Assembly (NCBI RefSeq): GCF_014905555.1
Contig: NZ_BNGS01000010.1
Span: forward strand, 124,001-188,000
Source of the DNA: Streptomyces sp. Y2F8-2
Lineage (GTDB): Bacteria; Actinomycetota; Actinomycetes; Streptomycetales; Streptomycetaceae
Direction of reading: 5' to 3'
DNA length: 64,000 bases
Position 1 is the first letter of the stretch; every line of letters begins with the position of its first letter. The position numbers were made by a program, and so were the translations under genes. A model generated the notes under the pieces. That model was given only the letters and a program-made list of their open reading frames with translations. It was not told the DNA's origin and did no database searches. This document shows, one piece after another, positions 42,450-48,898 of this stretch.

Positions 42450-42566
42450 CCCTGCCCGGTGGTGCGGCTCCGCCCGGTGGTGCGCAAGCCCTGCCCGGTG
42501 GTGCGGCTCCGCCCGGTGGTGCGCAAGCCCTGCCCGGTGGTGCGGCTCCGCCCGGTGGTGCGCAAG
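42450..42566. repeat. Three perfect 39-bp tandem repeats
   Basis: Copies start at 42450, 42489 and 42528 and begin CCCTGCCCGGTGGTGCGGC; each contains GCCCGGTGGTGCG twice. The array follows the anti-sigma stop by 21 bases. There are no unique spacers, so it is a minisatellite rather than a CRISPR array. Confidence 0.85.
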
Positions 42567-42601
42567 CCCTGATCCACCCCAAAGAGTGAACAAGCGGATG
42601 G

Positions 42602-42748
42602 ATGTCCGGGCTGCCCACCTTCGATCGGCACTCCCACGGCGGCACCACCGCCGAACGGCACTTCCCCCTCGCGGCCGTGGTGGCGCACGGCACGAGCGCC
42701 GGCGCCACCGTGCTCCTGGTCGTGCTCGTGGCGCTGCGCCGGGCGTGA
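42602..42748 (+). CDS. Small ORF with one membrane segment
   Basis: A 48-residue reading frame, MSGLPTFDRHSHGG to the stop at 42748, has a single hydrophobic span (VLLVVLVALRRA end, preceded by FPLAAVVAHGTSAGATV). The length and layout could be a real small membrane protein or the 3' remnant of a larger gene eroded by the repeats just upstream. It ends seven bases from the convergent DMT permease gene. Evidence is weak: no recognised family and only AAGCGG as a possible ribosome-binding site. Confidence 0.35.
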   Translation: MSGLPTFDRHSHGGTTAERHFPLAAVVAHGTSAGATVLLVVLVALRRA

Positions 42749-42755
42749 ATCCGCC

Positions 42756-43595
42756 TCACCCCAGGGTGAGCAGAACGATGGCGACGGCCGAGCCCACCAG
42801 GCCGATCATCTGCGTCCGGGTGGCCCGCTCGTGCAGCACCGCTAGCCCGAGGACCGTGGGAATCGCCGGGTACAGGGAGGCCAGGACGACGGCGACGGCC
42901 ATCATCTGCCGACGGGCCGCCCACAGATAGAGGATGAGGCCGAAGCTCGCACCCGCCCCGACGAGGACCGCCTCGACCAGCCGCCGCACGGGCTGCCGGA
43001 ACCGGGGAGCCTGCCGCCAGGCGCTCGGCAACAGGAGCAGGACGGCGGCGAGACGCCCGGCGGCCACGGGCCACAGACCGCTCGCCGGGGCGGCCTGCGC
43101 GAGGCCGATGTACTGCAGGGCCACCCCCGAACTGGCGATCAGCCCGTCCACCGACGCCTCCCTCCCGTCCCCGCCCCGACCGGGGCGAGAGCCACCGGAG
43201 ACGAGCCACAGGGCAGGCAGGGTGAGGCAGATCCCCAGCCAGGCCGCCCCTGTGGGCTGGTCACCCAGGAGGAACACGCCGCTCAGCACGGACAGGGCGA
43301 CCCCGGTGACGGCGCTCACCGGGACCACGATGCTCATGGCTCCCCGGCTCAGCCCGCGGTTGAGGAAGTGCATGGCGGTCCCGCTGCCCACCCCCGACAG
43401 GGCGCCCCACACCACGTCCGAGGGCCGAACCGTCTCGGCAGGCACCAGAGCCGCGGCCACCACCGCGAACAGCAGACCGCCGACCTGCCCGAGGAAGGTG
43501 ACCACGGTGAAGTGAACCCGGCGGGACAGCAGTCCGCCGGCGAAGTCGACGGCGCCGTAGCAGACCGCCGAGGCCAGCGCGAGAAGAGCACCCAT
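42756..43595 (-). CDS. EamA/DMT-family permease
   Basis: This 279-residue membrane protein has about ten spans in two EamA repeats, starting MGALLALASAVCYGAVDFAGGLLSRR; each half ends with a small-residue-rich helix (VVPVSAVTGVALSVLSGVFLLGDQP and YPAIPTVLGLAVLHERATRTQMIGLVGSAVAIVLL). DMT proteins export metabolites such as amino acids or drugs; the substrate is not predictable. It stands alone on the minus strand. Confidence 0.9.
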   Translation of the reverse strand: MGALLALASAVCYGAVDFAGGLLSRRVHFTVVTFLGQVGGLLFAVVAAALVPAETVRPSDVVWGALSGVGSGTAMHFLNRGLSRGAMSIVVPVSAVTGVALSVLSGVFLLGDQPTGAAWLGICLTLPALWLVSGGSRPGRGGDGREASVDGLIASSGVALQYIGLAQAAPASGLWPVAAGRLAAVLLLLPSAWRQAPRFRQPVRRLVEAVLVGAGASFGLILYLWAARRQMMAVAVVLASLYPAIPTVLGLAVLHERATRTQMIGLVGSAVAIVLLTLG

Positions 43596-43707
43596 TCACC
43601 CAACGGTTCCCAGGCGAGGGCGCTCGATCCCCCCTACAGCGGGGGCTGTTGCTCCCGATGCCCCGCTCCACTCCTCCGCCGACGGCCTTCGCGGTCCTGT
43701 GCGGGTG

Positions 43708-43742
43708 GGTGGCTTCACCGCCTTCGCGGTGGTGAAGCCACC
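43708..43742. terminator. Hairpin between permease and ArsR genes
   Basis: A perfect 12-bp inverted repeat (GGTGGCTTCACC and GGTGAAGCCACC) has an 11-nt loop. On the minus strand it lies beyond the arsR stop and may terminate that transcript. The rest of 43,596-44,008 is low-complexity repeat with no supported gene. Confidence 0.5.
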
Positions 43743-43785
43743 CTGCCGTCTCCTCGCGGAGGCGCTGCCGCCGTCCGTAGCGCCC

Positions 43786-43869
43786 GAGCCGCTGCCGCCG
43801 CCGTGCGAGCCGCTGCCGCCGCCGTGCGAGCCGCTGCCGCCGCCGTGCGAGCCGCTGCCGCCGCCGTGC
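43786..43869. repeat. Four 21-bp tandem repeats
   Basis: GAGCCGCTGCCGCCGCCGTGC is repeated four times and followed by decayed units to about 43950. Open frames exist on both strands (Pro/Cys-rich one way, Gly/Ser/His-rich the other), but neither has a credible start or partner domain. Confidence 0.75.
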
Positions 43870-44008
43870 GAGCCGCCGCTGGAGCCGCCGGAACCCGAGC
43901 CTCCCGTGCTGCCCCCGGTGGAGCCGCCCGTGGACCCGCCGGTGGAGTCACCACGCCGGGCACTTGGCGTCGAGGCCGGTTCCGGTTCCGGGTGAGGTGA
44001 CGGGGTGG

Positions 44009-44410
44009 TCAGGCGCTCGGGAGGGCCGCCTCGTCCCGTTCCGGCTCGGCGTGGGCGACGGTGTCGCTCAGGCCGAGGCGGAGGTGCTCGACGTGGTAAA
44101 CGGCCTGGTCGAGGAGTTCGGCGACGTGGTTGTCGTAGAGGGAGTACACCACTGAGCGGCCCTTTCGGGTGCCGACGACGAGGCCGAGGTTGCGCAGCAG
44201 GCGCAGCTGGTGGGAACAGGCGGACTGTTCCATGCCGACCTCGGTGGCCAGCTCGGTCGCGGGCAGGGGGCCTTGCCGTAGGCGAGCGAGGATGAGGAGC
44301 CGTGAGGGGGTCGCCAGTGCTTGGAGAGTGGTGGCGACCTTGGCGGCGCTGGCGGCGTCCAGGTGTCCGCGCGGGACGCTTCCGGCTGGCGGTGCGGCTC
44401 CATGACCCAT
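44009..44410 (-). CDS. ArsR/SmtB-family metal sensor
   Basis: This 133-residue repressor has a winged helix (LATPSRLLILARLRQGPLPATELATEVGMEQSACSHQLRLLRNLGLVVGTRKGRSVVYSL). The last helix carries D-x-H-x10-H-x2-H (DNHVAELLDQAVYHVEH), the alpha-5 metal site known from CzrA and NmtR that binds Zn, Co or Ni. Metal binding would release DNA and induce the divergent P-type ATPase. A TACCAT box six bases upstream supports ATG 44410; the operator lies between the genes. Confidence 0.93.
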   Translation of the reverse strand: MGHGAAPPAGSVPRGHLDAASAAKVATTLQALATPSRLLILARLRQGPLPATELATEVGMEQSACSHQLRLLRNLGLVVGTRKGRSVVYSLYDNHVAELLDQAVYHVEHLRLGLSDTVAHAEPERDEAALPSA

Positions 44411-44416
44411 GTGCAC

Positions 44417-44465
44417 ATGGTACGGGGGACCTTCCATGAACACATGAATGCCTCTTCATTCGTTC
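44417..44465. promoter_or_regulatory. Divergent promoter with ArsR-type operator
   Basis: Bases 44438-44465 form GAACNNATGAA, six bases, TTCATNNGTTC: a perfect inverted repeat in all specified positions, of the form bound by ArsR/SmtB repressors. On the minus strand TACCAT at 44417-44422 is the probable leaderless -10 box of arsR, so the operator covers its -35 region and also lies 54 bases before the ATPase start. Confidence 0.7.
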
Positions 44466-44519
44466 CTGCTACGGTGATGGGGTCGGACTGTGTTCCGCCC
44501 CCGATCTGCGAAGGACCCC

Positions 44520-46496
44520 GTGTCGATGTCTTCCACTCTCACCCGTCCGGCGCCGTCCGGCGCGGTCCGCGAGGCGGTGGTGCCACGGCGCACCCGTATC
44601 TTCGCGCTGCCGGAGGCCCGGTGGGCGGCGACCGCGCTGGCGCTGTTCCTGATCGCGCTGCCGCTGTACCTGACCGGGGCGCCGGCGTGGTCGTGGGGGC
44701 CGTTGTTCGCGGCCGTCTACGTCACCGGTGGCTGGGAGCCGGGTTGGGCCGGCCTGCGGGCACTGAAGGAGAAGACCCTGGACGTGGACCTGCTCATGGT
44801 CGTCGCCGCGCTCGGTGCGGCGGCGATCGGGCAGGTGCTGGACGGGGCGCTGCTGATCGTCATCTTCGCCACCTCCGGCGCGCTGGAGGCGATCGCCACC
44901 GCCCGCACCGCGGACTCCGTGCGCGGTCTGCTCGACCTGGCTCCCGCCACCGCCACCCGTCTGATGGATGACGGCGATGAGGAGACCGTGCCCTCCGAGC
45001 AGCTGCATGTGGGTGACACGATCCTGGTGCGGCCAGGTGAGCGGATCGGCGCCGATGGGCGGGTGCTGAACGGGGCCAGCGAGGTCGACCAGGCCACCAT
45101 CACGGGCGAGCCGCTGCCGGTGTCCAAGGAGAGCGGGGACGAGGTGTTCGCCGGCACCTTGAACGGCACCGGCGCGCTGCGGGTGAAGGTGGAACGGGAC
45201 CCGTCCGACTCCGTGATCGCACGCATCGTCGCCATGGTCGAGGAAGCATCCGAGACCAAAGCACCGACCCAGCTGTTCATCGAGAAGGTCGAACGGCGTT
45301 ACTCGCTGGGCATGGTCGCGGCCACGGTCGCCCTGTTCGTGCTGCCGCTGGTGTTCCGCGCCGACCTGCAGTCCACGCTGCTGCGCGCGATGACCTTCAT
45401 GATCGTCGCCTCGCCGTGCGCGGTGGTACTGGCCACCATGCCACCCCTGCTGTCCGCGATCGCCAATGCCGGCCGCCACGGCGTGCTGGTGAAGTCGGCC
45501 GAGGTCATGGAACGACTCGGCCAGGTGGACGCCGTCGCGCTGGACAAGACCGGCACCCTGACCGAGGGCACCCCACGCGTCACCGACATCCGCCCGCTGA
45601 CCGGCTCCGGCCTGAGCGAGGAGGAGCTTCTGCGGCTGGCGGCGGCGGCCGAGCACCCCAGCGAGCACCCGCTGGCCGGCGCCATCGTGGACGCCGCCCG
45701 CACCTGTGGTCTGGACATCCCGCTGGTCGATGACTTCGTCTCCGCTCCGGGCACCGGCGTCACGGCGACGGTGGCCGGTCGCACGATCACGGTCGGCAGC
45801 CCCGCACGCCTGCTGAACGGCAGCACTCACCCGGCCGCAACGCTCGCCGCCGGCCTGGAAGAGGAGGGCCGCACCGCGGTAGTGATCACTGCTGACGGCA
45901 CCCCGGTAGGAGTGCTGGGCATCGCCGACCGGCTGCGCGAGGAGGCTGCCGCCACCACCGCCACACTGGGCCGCCTGAGCGGCACCGCCCCGGTGCTGGT
46001 CACCGGTGACAACCCGCGCGCCGCCGCACGGCTTGCCGCGGAAGTCGGCATCACGGATGTGCGCGCCGGCCTGCTGCCGCACGACAAGGTCGCCACGGTG
46101 CAGGAGCTGGGGCGGGCCGGCCGGAAGGTACTCATGGTGGGCGACGGCGTCAACGACGCTCCCGCGCTGGCCGCCGCCCACATCGGCATGGCCATGGGCC
46201 GGGCCGGATCCGACCTGGCCCTGGAGACCGCCGACGCGGTCGTCGTGCGCGACGAACTCGCCACCATCCCCACCGTGATCGCGCTCTCGCGCAGAGCCCG
46301 CCGCCTGGTGGTGCAGAACCTGGTGATCGCCGCCGTGTTCATCACCGGCCTGGTCCTCTGGGACCTCGCCGGCACCCTGCCGCTGCCTATGGGTGTCGCC
46401 GGCCACGAGGGCTCCACCGTCATCGTCGGCCTCAACGGCCTGCGCCTGCTGGCCGACGGCGCCTGGCGCCGCGCCCGCGCCGGGAATGAGCTGTGA
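44520..46496 (+). CDS. P1B-4-type metal-exporting ATPase (CtpD/CtpJ/CoaT-like)
   Basis: This 658-residue ion pump lacks an N-terminal heavy-metal domain. The membrane metal site is S298-P299-C300 (ASPCAVVL) and the last span region has HEGST (GHEGSTVIVGLNGLRLL), the P1B-4 signature for Co, Zn, Ni or Fe(II). The actuator TITGEPLPV, phosphorylation site D342 in DKTGTLT and hinge GDGVNDAPAL are intact, so the pump should be active. GTG 44520 follows AAGGA by four bases; ATG 44526 is the alternative. It forms an operon with the 2Fe-2S gene and diverges from its likely repressor. Confidence 0.93.
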   Translation: MSMSSTLTRPAPSGAVREAVVPRRTRIFALPEARWAATALALFLIALPLYLTGAPAWSWGPLFAAVYVTGGWEPGWAGLRALKEKTLDVDLLMVVAALGAAAIGQVLDGALLIVIFATSGALEAIATARTADSVRGLLDLAPATATRLMDDGDEETVPSEQLHVGDTILVRPGERIGADGRVLNGASEVDQATITGEPLPVSKESGDEVFAGTLNGTGALRVKVERDPSDSVIARIVAMVEEASETKAPTQLFIEKVERRYSLGMVAATVALFVLPLVFRADLQSTLLRAMTFMIVASPCAVVLATMPPLLSAIANAGRHGVLVKSAEVMERLGQVDAVALDKTGTLTEGTPRVTDIRPLTGSGLSEEELLRLAAAAEHPSEHPLAGAIVDAARTCGLDIPLVDDFVSAPGTGVTATVAGRTITVGSPARLLNGSTHPAATLAAGLEEEGRTAVVITADGTPVGVLGIADRLREEAAATTATLGRLSGTAPVLVTGDNPRAAARLAAEVGITDVRAGLLPHDKVATVQELGRAGRKVLMVGDGVNDAPALAAAHIGMAMGRAGSDLALETADAVVVRDELATIPTVIALSRRARRLVVQNLVIAAVFITGLVLWDLAGTLPLPMGVAGHEGSTVIVGLNGLRLLADGAWRRARAGNEL

Positions 46497-46900
46497 GCCG
46501 CCGCCCCCGCAAAGCCGCCCCCGCCACGGCGGGCGCGACCCGTTGCACGGTCACCGTCTGCCGCGGCTGCTGCTGTGGCACGGCAAAGATCCCCGGCCTG
46601 GACCATGCCGAGCAACTCGCCCGGCTGCGGCAGGCACTCGCCGATATCGCACAGGTCCGGGTAACCGGATGCCTGGACGCCTGCGAGCACGCCAACGTGA
46701 TGGTCGTCCAGCCCTCCGCCACGGGACGGGCGGCCGGCGGTCGGCCCGTGTGGCTGGGGCTGGTCAACGATTCGGACGCCACCGCCGACATCGCCGCCTG
46801 GATCACCGCCGGCGGCCCCGGCCTGGCCGACCCGCCCGGCGTGCTCGACCTGTACGCGTTCACACCTTCCCGACGTATTCGCCAGGCTGCCGAGGAATGA
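46493..46900 (+). CDS. Thioredoxin-like 2Fe-2S ferredoxin domain protein
   Basis: This 135-residue protein has the thioredoxin-like ferredoxin pattern: VTVCRGCCCGTAKIPG and, 35 residues on, VTGCLDACEHANVMVV, supplying the cluster cysteines. It overlaps the ATPase stop, so it is made with the pump. CtpD-type pumps in mycobacteria are encoded beside thioredoxin-like proteins, which suggests a link between redox or Fe-S stress and metal export; that role is inference. Confidence 0.8.
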   Translation: MSRRPRKAAPATAGATRCTVTVCRGCCCGTAKIPGLDHAEQLARLRQALADIAQVRVTGCLDACEHANVMVVQPSATGRAAGGRPVWLGLVNDSDATADIAAWITAGGPGLADPPGVLDLYAFTPSRRIRQAAEE

Positions 46901-47309
46901 CCCGACGCGATAGAGGCCACGCCCCGATGAGCTCGGCACGGCGCACGGTCATCCTTGGGATTCGCCAGGCCACGAAGGAGGGGGTACGCCATGCCGGCCT
47001 GGGCAAGCGCCTGTCCGAGGCGGTGTTGCCGAAGCCCCTCTTGTGGCTGAGGGGAGTGAACCGTACATCCGCGCCCACATCGAGACGGCCGTCGACGAGC
47101 GAGGCGACGGCCCTGCCATGTGCCAGATCCCAAGGGCGGTTGGGGCGGCGGACGGCCGAACAGGAGCCTTCTGGCCGTCTACGGGGCCGGCCGCGAAAGC
47201 GCAAGCCCGAGCGCCCTCGGCCACCACACTTCACGCGGCCCGGACAGTCACCCCCTTGGAGAGGCCGGCAAAGATCTTCTCCGGATTTCTCCCGAACGAT
47301 CTACAGAAA
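46901..47309. other. Intergenic region left of the tRNA junction
   Basis: I find no convincing gene in these 409 bases. Open frames exist, but none has coding bias, a ribosome-binding site or a recognisable product. It should be chromosomal sequence just downstream of the original tRNA-Pro locus. Confidence 0.45.
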
Positions 47310-47354
47310 CCCGTCAGGGGCCTGATCCACTCACTGGACCAGGCCCCTGACGGG
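47310..47354 (-). terminator. Terminator of the original tRNA-Pro gene
   Basis: A perfect 15-bp inverted repeat (CCCGTCAGGGGCCTG and CAGGCCCCTGACGGG) has a 15-nt loop that can extend by three more pairs. It lies 10 bases beyond the 3' end of the tRNA fragment on the minus strand, where a tRNA terminator is expected. Confidence 0.75.
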
Positions 47355-47364
47355 TACTTCACTG

Positions 47365-47406
47365 TCGGGGTGGCGGGATTTGAACCCACGACCTCTTCGT
47401 CCCGAA
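47365..47406 (-). mobile_element. Attachment site: 3' 42 nt of tRNA-Pro(CGG)
   Basis: The minus strand reads TTCGGGACGAAG (anticodon loop with CGG, then the 3' anticodon stem), variable loop, GTGGG-TTCAAAT-CCCGC T-arm and the acceptor strand CACCCCG plus discriminator A. The 5' half is missing: bases 47407-47445 cannot form the anticodon stem, D-arm or 5' acceptor. Loss exactly at the anticodon loop is typical of site-specific integration. I read it as the displaced end of an element, with the intact tRNA expected beyond 64,000. Confidence 0.75.
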
Positions 47407-47662
47407 TGAGGTTCGGTTGGTGATCCTGCCAGCCTCGATGGCGTTTCCGCAGGTCAGATGGGTGGGCTCGGTTGGTGTCGCGGGGCCTGGAAGGGGTTCG
47501 GGGAGCGGGTCGGCTCCCAGATGGCTCCCCGGGCGTGGTGACCACCGGCTGCGTGTAGGTCTATGCCAAGGCATCCCTGTGTGACCACAACGAGGGCCAA
47601 GGCTTCCGCGCCCGGCGTACCCTCCGCTGATGATCGCGCACGCTGTCCGAATGCCTGGAAGC

Positions 47663-48898
47663 TCAGTCCTTCACAATCTCGCCGTTCGCTGATGACGTTG
47701 AAGCCTGCGTCGGCACGTGCCTGGCCTTCGGCTTCTCGAGTTCCAACCGCACTTTCACGTCCTCGAAGCTGAGGTCCGGGGTTCCGATACGCCCCACCGA
47801 GCGGCTGTAGGCGATGAGCATCGCCTCCGAGAACGGGCTGTCGAGGGTTGCGACACGTCGCCAGGTTCGTGCCTCGGCGAGCGGGACCGATACCACGTTC
47901 TCGAAGTCGACCAAGAGGTCGGGGATGTCGAGGTAGCCAGGAAGAGCGCGGTACCGGTTCTGCTTGTCCCCGAAGACCTGTTTGGCCTGGTCCTTGTGGC
48001 TGTTGCTCTTCGAGCTGGCCAGCCATGTGGCGATCGCTGGCGACTCCGACTCCTCGCCGTCCTCGGTGAAGATGCGGTCAGCCTTGGCCAGGCGAACGTA
48101 CTGTGCCTTGGCCTTACGAGGTCTCGCCACGTTGGCGTCCGGGTGGTCCTCATACAGGTCGCAAGCAGGGGTGAGGACGATCCACCAATCGCCCTCGGGG
48201 CTGACCACGAGGTCCGTGGCGGTGAGGTGGTGGGTCACGAACGGCTTCAAGTAGACCCGCGCAGCGGAGGGTTGACCAGCAGTGGCGACCGCCTCGCCGT
48301 CCCCGGCGTATCCCAGTTCGCTGGGGCCGTTCTCCCGGAGCTCGGCCGCGAGGCGGTTGACGATGATCGGGGTGATCTCGTGGGGATCAGCGCCCGCCAT
48401 CTCGTGCCAGTGCGGGGCCACGACGTCACGGAGGAAAACGCGGACCTTGCGTTCGACGAGATCGGAGATACGGCGTCTCAACTCCGACACTCCCGAGAGC
48501 AACCCGTCCCGGACTGCGGGAGCGACCTCGTCCCAGGCGTTCTTGGTCACCACACGGATGAGGGGAGGCTTCTCCAGGTCACGCACCTGCTGGGGGACAG
48601 CTGTGAAGAAGACCACGGGCAGCCACCGAGCGCCGGCGATGGCGTCGTACAGTTCGTGTCCGCGTCCTTCGACGGCAGCGGAGGGTATGCCATCGGCGGC
48701 GTCGCGGACGTCGAGGATGACCAGGTCGAAGTCCTCGTCAATCAAACGCTGCTCGGCTGCGGAGAAGTCCTGCTCGGACTCGAAGTGGATCTCCCCGAGG
48801 TCTGTGAGCTCCTCGGACAGCACTTCGCGAAGGTCCGCGATCATCTGGGCGTCGTCATCGACTATGAGCACCCGATACGCAACGTCGGTCGACGTCAC
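47663..48898 (-). CDS. Response-regulator-like protein with unrecognised C-terminal domain
   Basis: This 411-residue protein begins with a receiver domain (YRVLIVDDDAQMIADLREVL; acceptor D63 in LVILDVRDAADG; lysine in RVVTKNAWDE). From about residue 140 to the end is a domain I cannot name; it has DWWIVLTPACDLYEDHP, YVRLAKADRIFTEDGEE, ALPGYLDIPDLLVDFENVVSVPL and no DNA-binding motif. Its GTG start overlaps the stop of the dual-GHKL kinase, so it is the cognate partner. A non-DNA-binding output suggests a direct effector or protein-binding role. Confidence 0.8.
   Translation of the reverse strand: MTSTDVAYRVLIVDDDAQMIADLREVLSEELTDLGEIHFESEQDFSAAEQRLIDEDFDLVILDVRDAADGIPSAAVEGRGHELYDAIAGARWLPVVFFTAVPQQVRDLEKPPLIRVVTKNAWDEVAPAVRDGLLSGVSELRRRISDLVERKVRVFLRDVVAPHWHEMAGADPHEITPIIVNRLAAELRENGPSELGYAGDGEAVATAGQPSAARVYLKPFVTHHLTATDLVVSPEGDWWIVLTPACDLYEDHPDANVARPRKAKAQYVRLAKADRIFTEDGEESESPAIATWLASSKSNSHKDQAKQVFGDKQNRYRALPGYLDIPDLLVDFENVVSVPLAEARTWRRVATLDSPFSEAMLIAYSRSVGRIGTPDLSFEDVKVRLELEKPKARHVPTQASTSSANGEIVKD

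Noticed and set aside
42450..42566. Regular 39-bp repeats that could suggest a CRISPR array
   Set aside because: The copies are contiguous with no unique spacers, and no cas gene is present.
43596..44459. 287-codon minus-strand Gly/Ser/His-rich frame
   Set aside because: Its N-terminal half is a shadow of the ArsR gene and the rest is tandem repeat; there is no plausible start.
47407..47662. Search for an integrase end beside the tRNA fragment
   Set aside because: No tyrosine recombinase motif (R...HxxR...Y) is encoded on either strand here.
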